The translations under genes and the position numbers were made by a program. Below the pieces are notes generated by a model, which saw only the letters and a list, made by a program, of their open reading frames with translations, was not told the origin of the DNA and did no database searches. From Orobanche coerulescens (lineage: Eukaryota > Streptophyta > Magnoliopsida > Lamiales > Orobanchaceae), in contig CM065812.1 in NCBI GenBank assembly GCA_033398695.1, forward strand, positions 133,616,858 through 133,680,857: a DNA stretch of 64,000 nt, given 5' to 3'. Shown in pieces: positions 34,963 to 45,494 of the stretch (position 1 is its first letter; every line of letters starts with the position of its first letter).

Positions 34963-37900
34963 TGTAATATCCGCAATTTTTGATTTTCGGTAAATTTCTT
35001 TTTTCGGACGGAGTCCATTTTGACGACTCGCTCATGACCGTTTCGTCTTTCTGAGAATGATTAGTTCTACACTTTTTGACATCCGAGTTCGTTTCGGTGT
35101 CGTTTCGTTGAGTTCTGTGCTTTTTAGCGACTTTTCCGCGCTTGAGTTCGATTCTTGCGAATCTCGTTCAGCTTGCTTCGAGTTTCCCGTAAGTCCGTTT
35201 AACTTTGTTAGACGTGTTGTGAACTTCGGTTTGGTTATTCGATCACGTATCATGATTTCCGGGCGTTTTGGGCCATTTTGTAATTTCTTGAAAGTTACGG
35301 GTATCCGTATCTGTCATTGTTGCCTCGACCCGTTTCTTGGTCGCGTATGACTAATTATGGTATTATGTTTTCATTTCGGGCCATTGATGTTGTCCGCGAA
35401 CTTTTCGTCGTGTTCGTTCCGTACGTTTTCGGAAATCGGGTCGTCGAGCCCTGGCGGTTGCGGGACTGGCCGGACGATTGCGGGCACCGGCCGGACAGAT
35501 GCGGCAGGAACCGGCGTAGCGCACGCTACTGCCGGAAGGCTGCGCGCGCTAACCGGCAGGTGTAGCGCACGCTAGCCTGGTCGACCAACGCACGCTATCG
35601 GGCCGGACAGTGGGGTTTCTGAGGTTCTGGACTCGGTCAGGATCGGCAGTAGCGCGCGCTACTGTCGGTCGTAGCGCACGCTAACCGGCAGGGGTAGCGC
35701 ACGCTGCCGGCCGACTAGCGTACGTTACCTGGGTAAGTTTGTTAGTCCAGTGGCTCTTTGGGCCAGTCGGCTAGCGCGCGCAGGCTTCCGGCCGTAGCGC
35801 ACGCTAGCGGGAGTCGGGTGGACCAGTCATGGTCGGCAGAATTGGTCGGTGGTGCCGGGTCATGCGGGCCATGGCCGAGAGTGCTCGGCCGGTACTGGCC
35901 GATAGCGCACGCTAGTCCGGTAAGGCTAGCGCACGCTAGTTCCGGCCCAGTATATATATGACAGACCAGCCACATTTCCCTTCGTTTTTCATTTCCTTCC
36001 TTCTCCGTCCGCGGCTGGCGATTCATGGGTGACGAAGCCATGTTGTTTAACAACAAATCCATGAAGTTCTTGAGTTCTTAACATCAATCAATCATCCGTT
36101 ATCATCCTTTGATCCAGCGAATCAAGGTAATCTTCCTTAGAACCATAATTTCGTGAATTTGGGGATTTTTGCATTTTTGTCCGATTCGTTCCATGTTGTT
36201 GATTAATTCATGATGGGTATGATTAATCTTGATAGTATTCTTGTGTTTAACATCATTTAATCCATTGTTCTTCGTCGAATCGAAGTATATTTCTCGATTT
36301 CCTTCAAATTGACTTTTTGGGGGATTTGTCCCGATCTCGTTTTTCATCCGTTTTCGATGGATCGATTATGGTTAAATGATGTTGTTAAACATATTCTATG
36401 GATTGTATATCCATATTTCAACTTGGAATTCCGTTTTGGTTTGTGGAGAACGAATCGTGTTCTTGGCCGTTTTGGGGAAATCCTTGAACCTTCGTCATTT
36501 GTTCTTTGAATTCAGCGGCTTTGGGTCGTACTTTGGAATTCATTTTCGTTGTTATTGTTTTCGTTCGTAGTTCGTTGTTGTGGATTGTCGTTCGGTGGAG
36601 TCGGCGAGTTCGTAGTCGGTTCGTGCCAACCTACTTCGGCCGATTCTCCGCGTTGTGGTTATTCGAGGCAAGTACCTTGCCCATACTTTTCTCGTTTTAT
36701 GGATATGATGATCGGTGGTCGTCTTGATGTGTTTGTTTGGTTATTTGAAATGAAGTTTCAAAGGATTTCGGTTTGGCCTCGTTAAAGACTTTCTTTCAAA
36801 GCAAGTGTGATTTGTGAACGGTGTTTTGAGAATTGATTATGATTTGGTTATTTTGAACGTTGAAGGATTTTATGATGATACTCCTATTGTTTAAGTTATG
36901 GAATCGTGGATTCCGTATTTAATCTTGTTGTGGTGTTTTTAAGAATTTGATATTGGTGTCGAGTTAATGGCCATCTCTAGTGAGTATTCTTAATGAACTT
37001 ACATTCTTAGCATATTAGTATTGCATGAGTAACGTGTGTGTGTGTATGCTCACTACGGGTTAGATCCGACGGGGTCTCGGTAGGGGTCCACAAGAGACGT
37101 GGATCGACGAGCTTGCTTTTAACCACTACGGGTTAGATCCGACGGGGTCTCGGTAGGGGTCCACAGAGACGTGGATCGACGGTTAATTGTGGTGCATTTT
37201 GCAACTGTGATTTGGATTATTGGCGTTTACGGAAACGAGTATTTTGAACGGTTTTCATTTGCATGCATTGACTAAGTGTGTAAGAGGTAAGTTGTTCGTT
37301 TGGCCTACTTGGCTAGGATGGCTCTAGAGTATTTTGTTGTTTATGTTTTAAATCCTTTAATTGTGGATTTTGATGTTGGGAGACGAACCTTGTGGTCGTT
37401 CTTGTGTACTGTGAGTTGATGAGATTTGGGGCTAAAATCCCAATGGTTTTGTAAAAGTCGTTTTACGGATTTGGGGCTAAAATCCCAACGGTTTGGTTAA
37501 TGTCATTTTTCAGAAAGTAAACCTTTGGGGCGGTGACCCCTTTTGTCTTTGGATTTTGAAAAGTAGGATTTGATAATCCTAAATTGTTTTCTATTAAAAC
37601 TCTCGATGGCATCCTAAACCGTTTTATAAATTACTTCCATTGATTTATGATATTTCGATTTTGAAATGTTTTCTAAAACTCTTGCCTCGGGAAGTACTTT
37701 TCGTTTCGTTTAGATCTTTGAGGATCCTGGTTATTGTTATTCGTGGAGTGTGAATTGTATGGCTCGTATTTGCACTTTGTTCTTGCACTAGCAAAACAGT
37801 GGAGTTTTGCTAACCCCCGAGTATTCGGGGGGTGGATGTCTGTTTTTGCATTCAGGTTTTGGAGCATAACACAGGGTCGGCACGAAGGATGATGAAAGAT

Positions 37901-38188
37901 GATCGATACTAATCACATGAAGAACCGTACATCGTGTGTTGGTTCAGTTGTAATTTATTTTCTGCTGCTATATTGTTCCCGTTGTACGGGTGTGGTTGTA
38001 TTTTGTCCCCTGCGTGGGCATGAGTTGTATTTGAGTTGTATGTATTTGTGGAAAGACCAAATCGGTCTACTGAGTCATTTTAGCCTTGAAGGCATTGTCG
38101 AGATGTTAAATGTTGTTACCAGCCTGGTAGATCCTCGAGGAGAGGGTCTACGGCGTGTAATATCCCTGAGTGGATTAGGGGTGTTACA
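34963..38188 (+). repeat. Element C 3' LTR
   Basis: Partner of 29432-32626. Palindrome block about 35445-35937, TATA-like TATATATAT near 35951, core repeats at about 37050-37183, hairpins at 37790-37833. The 5' copy has lost several bases relative to this one in the GC-rich block. Confidence 0.93.
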
Positions 38189-39121
38189 ACGGCTAAATTC
38201 ACACACAATACATTCCAACATTCAGGATTATAATAATAATATCCAAACATTAGTCAAACATTTGGGTCAGCCGACGAAAACTCCAACGTCAATACACAAT
38301 ACATCAAGAACAACAAATCCAACATAAACAACTAGAAAGAACAACTCCTATAATACTCGAGTACCAACTAAAGATTTATGACAAAATAATCCCAAAAGAC
38401 AAGACTCGAAGATAAAAACATAATTCATCACAGTATCATGCTTGGCCGTCATCGTTGTACTGCCCCGGCGCTCGCTCGCTCGCTCAGATTCTTCATACCT
38501 GAAATACATAAAAAGTATTTTCCCGAATGGGATTAGCCGTGAAATAGGTAGTGCAAGTAATACACATGAACCATCACATCTTATACACTAAATTACATGC
38601 ATCAATATTTTTTAAAAGCCAAGATAATGATTTACGGAAATGCAAATCCAGAATACGTCACAATAGTATAAACACTCATGATTAACCATGGACCCAACCA
38701 TGTGTGGATCTCTTCGAGGCCCCGTCGGACCCTCCCGGAGTGGTTAACCCCAATGTTCATGGACCCAACCAAATGTGGATCCCTTTGAGGCCCCGTCGGA
38801 TCCTTCCGGAGTAAACGTATACACTCTCACACACATATGCATCACTTTTCACATTTAAGGATGTAAGTTCATAGGAATTACTTGCCTTTGAGACATGATG
38901 GAATGTTCCGAGACGGCATACGACCACAATTGAATGAACTCGACGACTCCGAACCTAAGCGACCCGTAAAACAACTATCAACTATTATACTACTGAAAGT
39001 GAAATTGAAATACGCCCGAAAACTCCGCCTACGAATCGTGTAGTCCATCGTATAACACATAGAGGCGGATCACAACCCATCATCTCGATTCTTGCCAAAA
39101 TACGAAAATCATACCATGAAT

Positions 39122-39760
39122 TAGGGGTGTGCATGGTACGGTATGGTACAGTTTTAGGGTAAAATCGAGACCATACCAAATATATTCGGTTTATTATGAT
39201 TTAATACCATAAACATACGTTTTTTTCGATTTGGTAGTTCGGTATTTCGGTTTGGTTTACATCGGTACGGTATATTTTCGGTTTTTCTACTTGATACTTG
39301 ATAGCATTAATAAGACAAAAATACTCGAATAACTTAATTCAACAAAGTACCATAAATAGCTGATCCAAATTAATAGCTAAATCACACTAACCTTATTACC
39401 TGAAGACAATAACTAATTTAATGTTCAAGTTTTCATCCAACTATTTTGGAGGATAAAAAAAAATAAAAAAAAAGACAAGTGTCTTGAACTTCAATAAATT
39501 TGTTATAATTCTATATTCATGTAAGTCTGTAATCACTATATATATATATATATATTATCATAAAAATATTTAATATAAATAACGGTACGGTACGATTTTT
39601 TTCAGTATTTAAGTCAAATACCGTACCGTTACCGAAGTTTCGATTTTATAAAAAACAAAAATCATATATGTCGGTTTAAGCGGTTTATCGATTTTTTTCG
39701 GTACGATTTCTACGGTGCGGTGCGGTGCTTCGATTTAATCGGTTTTTTTGCACTCCCCTA
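39122..39760. mobile_element. Non-autonomous hAT element
   Basis: Ends TAGGGGTGTGCA and TGCACTCCCCTA are imperfect inverted repeats. The 8-bp target duplication CCATGAAT flanks them (39114-39121 and 39761-39768). An 8-bp duplication with TAGGG-type ends is diagnostic of the hAT superfamily. The 639-bp interior is AT-rich with repeated GGTACGGTA words near both ends and no transposase. Confidence 0.9.
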
Positions 39761-39893
39761 CCATGAATTCGTAGGGAAAATATGTACTAAAAGATAGTTC
39801 CAACATATTGAAACGGTTACAAGCAAATCGATGGAAATAGAAAAATGCCAAGAATAAAAATTACTAAAAATAGCATGCGGATATCACAATATT

Positions 39894-42063
39894 GATGAAT
39901 CTTCATTAAACTTCAAGAATCGAGAATCATATTAAGAACCAAAATTTTCTACAAATACGAGGCTTTACGAACCCGTGCGTTGCACCGGCTGTGATTTTGG
40001 TTGAATATGTACGTGGTTTGGACGTGATGTTGGTGCAGATGGTTGAATACTTGTTATCAAGATTGCGTCGGATTTTGTTTGTTACTTTTTGAGAAGATTA
40101 TAGCCTTTTTTAATGTTTGTAATATAAGTTTTATATAATTAGTTATATGTAATGTATTGGGATTATTTTAGTTGATACGTGCTTGATGTTTCATAATAGA
40201 GTATTGGTCTTAAAAGGCCCATATTCAATACAAAGTAATTAGGCTTTGTTATGTGATATGGCCCATTGTCCATTTATTTCTCCCAAGTTTTTGTATATCA
40301 ATTGTGTTAGTTTATATATTTTAACGAAATTCCGTAGTTATAATTTCGACCAATATTAAGATCGATCAATATATGTATAATATTTTCGTCTTAATATGCA
40401 TTTCATATATCATAAATGATACAAAAATGCACTCTCCATAACTCGTTATTGTAGTTAAGTAATATCTTCCTAATGTTGCAAAAGGTAAACCTGCAAATTT
40501 AACTACTTTTGGCCTTCGTAATGACTGCCGTAATCATCTTTCATCACCTAACAATCTGCATCATTGTTAGAAGATGATGATGATGGCAAATGTGTAGTAA
40601 CATTTGATGTTGTCGAATCACTTATTGATAGTATCAACCTCATTGTTTTTTTCTTATTGTGAGTTGCTTTGAAACACGCTTGTCTTAATTTTCTTGTGCT
40701 TAACTGGAGTGGTAAATCGGGGTTTTCTTTACATTCTTCTTATGCCTAGAAATCAACTTTTTTTATTTGGTTATTATAATTTACAAATGACTTCGAGACA
40801 AAATTATATACTTTTTCCTTTATATTCATTATTCAAGATGATATTTTTAATATGTCGAATTTTGTTATTTTAGCAAACTCTTTTAGTTTATCTGTTCAAA
40901 TCAGATGTACTAAAACTCACTGATTCGTGCGATGCACAAATGTTGTATCTAAGTGTTCATCGCGTAATGTTTGTGTAAATTGCCGAATATACAACAATCT
41001 ATAACTAAGGCTGCCGCGGGAGATCTTTGTTGATTGTTTTAAGTATTTCGTTAATGTTTACATAAATGTAACCATTTTGTTGAGTTTATAGTTTATTTCT
41101 TGTTGTTGTCTTGGTGTTTTTTATTTTTAAAATGTTTGTAGTGTAAGTTTTAGATAATGAGTTACATTTTTCACCAAAACATGTGATGTTTTCTTTCGTT
41201 GATTTGACTACATATCAAGCAAATAAAAATACTTTTCTTAGCCTCTCATGAGGATAACAAATTCGGTACTCATGTATATTTCCAGAACATCATTAAAATG
41301 TTACTTGAATCGTATTATCACTTTTAGTAGAGTGTCAACCCCTTCCTTTATATCCCAGAAAATCATCTTTAAAAATCTTTAAGACACACATTTCTGAAAT
41401 ACCAAGGATAAAATGTAGCTCATGTATAGACTTATGTGCGTGCATAATTTTTTATATTAGTCGATAAAAATTATATTGTCATGCAAACAGATATCTGTTA
41501 TAAATATTACGCCAATACGCCTTAGAATAGCAACACCTTCCATTACATGTCTCACAATTTTCATGTTTACAACTTACTGATAATATTTGATGTTATTGCT
41601 CCCACCCTTAACAGAATTTTTTTCCCCATAATTCCACCATTAATAATCAACTAAAAAGCTTCATTCCGTATTTTCGAGTGGGGATTAATTGTTAATCCGC
41701 AAGTACCCTTCTCAGTTTCTAAACTCAGATTCAAACTTCTTTTTAAAATCTTCCCCCAAACACATCAATGGCATCTCAATGATTAATTGTTAATCCGCAA
41801 GTACCCTTCTGAGTTTCTAAACTCAGATTCAAACTTCTTTTCATCCATAATTTTTTATCACGTAGACATGCCAATTGGTTAGTATTCAAAGCACACATAT
41901 ATCTAGCCTCATTCATCGATGACTATTGGACACATAAGTCGATCAATGTTCAACTAATTTATTTTACTCAAACATTGATCACATCCACGACTTTGAAGCG
42001 CAATTCACATCCAACACTCAATCCTATTTAGGACACAACAATTACACGAACACAAACACACAC
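39894..42063. other. AT-rich DNA with degraded repeat ends
   Basis: No gene recognised. ACCCGTGCGTTGCACCGG at about 39969 and a related GATTCGTGCGATGCAC at 40920 resemble the hairpin word near many plant Helitron ends; similar sequence recurs near 49848. The stretch AATGTTTGTAATATAAGTTTTATAT (40110) has a diverged direct copy at 41140. Confidence 0.4.
41683..41841. repeat. Direct repeat pair of about 60 bp
   Basis: GATTAATTGTTAATCCGCAA... to ...CAAACTTCTTTT occurs at 41683-41742 and 41781-41841 with one difference visible. A local tandem duplication. Confidence 0.8.
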
Positions 42064-42553
42064 CTGCATATTTTCTTTAGTAGCAGGATCTAAATCCACA
42101 ATTGCCATATCCTCAACAAATCCTTGTGCTATGGGTAACCCTACGTACAAATAATCTTCTTCTCTTTCGGAAGCCATATTTGTAAGATGGACTATGGTTT
42201 TGTTGTCGGGGTTGTATACCCGTTGATGTTTTTGGGAGTTGCATCGATCGCGCCCGCATCCTTAATAACCTGTAGCATGGTGCAAATGCTTAGAATCTTT
42301 TAAAAGTATGAAAAGGAGGAAATCACATGCGAGATCATAAATGTACATTGAGTTAGTCAGACTCCTCTCTCATAATACCTTTACGATCTCTCATAGCACG
42401 GATGGCTCGTGATACGCCAACTTCTGGGATATGTAAATGATCACATCCACCCATAATACAGGTTTGTAAAACCATGTCTTGGGTGAATTCTCCAAATGCT
42501 TTGCTACATTCTAGCTTTGACCATTCGAACAGTTTGTACTTTTTGCTCTTCAA
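42064..42553 (-). pseudogene. EXO1-like 5'-3' exonuclease fragment, two exons
   Basis: Minus strand. Exon one (42553-42379) encodes SKLECSKAFGEFTQDMVLQ and CIMGGCDHL, matching the part of exonuclease 1 (XPG/FEN1 family) where the nuclease core meets the helix-hairpin-helix (family form CI.SGCDYL..PG.G..RA). A 109-base intron with GTATTA...CTACAG follows. Exon two (42269-42064) contains QKHQRVYNPDNKTIVHLTN and VDLDPATKE, the segment that follows in EXO1. The splice phase fits, but TAA falls two codons into exon two and the glycines of the hairpin are altered. No upstream catalytic exons are visible, so this is a fragment, possibly carried by a transposon. Confidence 0.72.
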
Positions 42554-43790
42554 ATGGTGTTATTTATAATATCAAATGATGGTGGTTGAAGGGTTTGTGC
42601 ATTTATTTGAAAACGAAAGGAAAGAAATGATTAAATGAAGGAGACTTGAAAAGAATTTGATAACTTTAGGCAATTAATATTTGCCTCATTAAATTTGACA
42701 CAATATGAAAGGAATTAATACATATGGTTGCAATTCTTGTAAAAGCTATTTGATATGAATGAGTTTTCACTTTAAAATTGAAGTCATTAATACTCCAATC
42801 AATTAGTGATGTCATGACATTAATCTCTATATATTTTCACTTCAAAAATAGTGTCATTAATACTCCACAATCAATTTTTAGGACCTAATCTTTCAATATA
42901 TATGATATAGCTAATGAATGAACTATACAAATTACATGAATTCAATTCCTTTATGGTTAATGTTGTGACCATTCGGTATCGGATATTCATAAAGAATCGA
43001 AAAAAATCATGTTTCAAATTTTGGAACCCAACCCGTCATGTTCCGATTCGATTCAGTTAGATTTTTCACGTAAAAAATTCAAGTCCTACAAAATTGTAAG
43101 AACTGAAATTCAGTCCAGTAGACTTCCCACATTGTAATTTTTCTTTTCCACTGAATATATATTTATAGAGGGTAAATCAAATGAGAAAGTTGTTTGAGTA
43201 AGAAATATGAATAAATTTGAATAATTGATTTTTGTACGGTCTACTGTCCAGAATGACATATACATAAAATATATGCATTTCATGCATTAGAATAATAACA
43301 CATTTATCGACACATTAACAATACATTATATGCATATTTTTTCGTGAGAATAAATCTTGGTCATCCATATTTCGACATTGTTGAATGAATAAGAATTTTC
43401 TCTATATTTTCTCTGTAATTTTCATTATATAATGTATTATAATTTTATTACATATAATAAAAGAATGTACATTATAATATATAATATAACATAATTATTT
43501 TTAATGTACATTATAAAATTTTAATTTTCAGCATGATTATATACATTATATACATATAATTTTTAATATGTAATATAATTTTTATTAAATTATATTATTA
43601 TTCTATAATAATATAATATCTTAATTAATAATAAACCATAAATGTTTAATTATCAGTTTCATTAAATTTAATATATAATATACATTATAACTTTAATGCA
43701 TATAATATAATTATGAAAATATTAATAAACCTATATATATATATTTGATTTATTCTACACTTATATAAAATAAAGCAACAAAAATAGCAG
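42554..43790. other. Very AT-rich intergenic DNA
   Basis: Long runs of TATA/TTAT words (43400-43750), no coding sequence. The motif GACATTAATCTCTATATA near 42818-42835 resembles similar lines near 11320 and 50270. Confidence 0.4.
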
Positions 43791-43795
43791 AAACT

Positions 43796-43870
43796 CACTT
43801 CAGCTCACTGGTTTGATATTACCTCCATTTTATGGAGGTCACATGTTCGAATCTCATGAGCAGCAAAAAT
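43796..43870 (+). mobile_element. tRNA-like head of a SINE
   Basis: Box A-like CAGCTCACTGGTTTG and box B-like CATGTTCGAATCTC about 45 bases later, the arrangement of an internal pol III promoter. No cloverleaf with full stems, so not a functional tRNA gene. Confidence 0.4.
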
Positions 43871-44089
43871 ACACAAAAATGTACATTTACAAGTCGCGGG
43901 CGGGCTGAGCGGGGCGGGACGGGTGGGCAGGGACAGCTCAATTAATTTCTTTATTTCAAAAATAAACGCTGTTAAATTCTAATTTAACAGCGGATCCAAA
44001 AACTGCCGTTAAATGTTGTTTTTGTAGTAGTGCATGAACAACTTGGGCGTCTCTTAGATAAAGGCTATGTTCTTTTGGACTTATTTTGA

Positions 44090-44704
44090 TTTTGATTCGA
44101 TTCGATTGATTAGTCGAGTCTATTGATTCGAGTTCATTCGATTGATTCGATTGATGCAGTCCATTCGATTGATTCGATTCTTCTTCTTCTTCTTCTTCTT
44201 CTTCTTATTATTATTATTATTATTGTTATTATTATTATAGATGAAAAACAGTTTACAAGAAATTAGTGGGCAACCGAGATACTATCTGGGTCCCCACTCC
44301 TTTTGCAATAACAAAACCAACTCGAGTAAACATATGAGCAGCAGCGCATCTCCGATCTCCCAGCATCATGCGATATCGAAATCTTCTGAATCCGCTTGAG
44401 TAAGGCAACTGCACCCGCCGCCAACTCCCCCAGCGAAGAGAAAGAGAAGGGTAGAAAATCATATCCCCGCGCCTCACACAAGTCCTGGTACTTGGCACAT
44501 TTGCGCGGAGCACCATCAACCACAACTCGTCCAGGTGCAAAGTCAGCCATAGCAGACTGGGTTAATGGGGAGGAACCAGTCAAATCTACACACACATCCC
44601 GTCCCTTGTCCCAAGAGTATAACAACAAATCTGCAGGACGAAGGGGCTTGTCCTGCCCGTCAACCAAACCAACAGCCACTTCCTTCTTCTTCTTCTTCTT
44701 CTTC

Positions 44705-44736
<32 letters not shown>

Positions 44737-45250
44737 AATCTTAATTATTATTGTTATTATTACTATTTATTATTATCGTTGTTGTTGTTTATTACTATTA
44801 TTACTATTTACCATTATTATCAATGTTATTATTATTATTAATCTTAATTATTATTGTTATTATTACTAATAATATTTACTATTATTATTAATAAGATTTA
44901 TTATTATCGTTGTTGTTGTTGATTACTATTATTATTATTTACCATTATTAATGTGTTATTATTATTATTGTAATTATTATTATAGTTATTAATATAATTA
45001 ATATTATTATAATTTACCATTATCCAAATAGATCTCAATTTATCATTTATATTTTATCATATTATTATTCTTATTATTATTTTATTATATTTATTATTTT
45101 TATTTTTATTATTATTATTATTTACCCTTAATATATATTTGATTCGATTCGATTCACTTGAATCCATTCGATTGATTCGATTCAATTCAATTGATTAAGT
45201 TGATTAAATTGATTCGATTCGATTCATTAAATTCGATCAAAGAAGCAGTC
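44090..45250. repeat. Compound microsatellite block
   Basis: ATTCGATTGATTCGATT repeats (44090-44180), then (TTC)n, (TTA)n and mixed (ATT)n tracts up to about 45120, then ATTCGATTGATTCGATT repeats again (45137-45235). The non-LTR copy at 44250-44684 sits within it, bounded on both sides by (CTT)n(ATT)n. Confidence 0.85.
44250..44684 (-). pseudogene. Non-LTR retrotransposon 3' end, 5'-truncated copy 1
   Basis: The minus-strand frame starts at the truncation and contains RPADLLLYSWDKGRDVCVDL, then KYQDLCEARGYDFLPFSFSS, and near the end a frame change before the terminal region. It matches the C-terminal domain of copy 2 (45495-48060). The 3' end is followed by an (ATT)n tail. The R-P-x-D...D spacing resembles the restriction-like (PD-(D/E)XK) endonuclease of R2-type elements. 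Confidence 0.7.
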
Positions 45251-45494
45251 AAAGTCATTTACAATAATAAATCTCAAATTTATGATCGTGACTTGTGACG
45301 CATTTTAAAAATTATAATTCTATTTGATTTAATATATATAATTAAAATACTTTTTATCAATAATAATATATATCACCGTTAAAGATCTCACGCCTACGTG
45401 TAATTTTCTCCATTTATTGTTCTAAGTTTGCTAATCATAGATCTGCCTTATTAATCAAGTAATGATTATATTATTATTATTATTATTATTATTA
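45251..45494. other. AT-rich spacer
   Basis: No gene. Ends in (ATT)n at about 45467-45494, the 3' tail or target of the next non-LTR copy. Confidence 0.5.

Larger units (their letters stand above)
29432..38188 (+). mobile_element. LTR element C: non-autonomous Ty3/gypsy-type (LARD)
   Basis: LTRs of 3,195 bp (29432-32626) and 3,226 bp (34963-38188) starting TGTAATATCC and ending TGTTACA, with target duplication ACGGC (29427-29431 and 38189-38193). The internal region is only 2,336 bp and lacks gag and pol, so each LTR is longer than the interior. U3 start and interior are related to element A; the GC palindrome block is like that of B and E. Confidence 0.93.
29365..39888 (-). mobile_element. 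Solo LTR F, antisense, split by element C and a hAT element
   Basis: Pieces 29365-29431, 38194-39121 and 39769-39888 make an LTR of about 1,115 bp reading on the minus strand from TGTGATATCC to GGGTGTTACA. The target duplication ATATT lies at 29360-29364 and 39889-39893. The middle piece carries two copies of a repeat with the core GAGGCCCCGTCGGA (38688-38813). The ends match only when C and the hAT element are removed, which supports the reconstruction. It is a different family from A, B and C. Confidence 0.85.

Noticed and set aside
43796..43870. Functional tRNA gene
   Set aside because: Box A and box B are present but acceptor and anticodon stems cannot be paired; more likely a SINE head.
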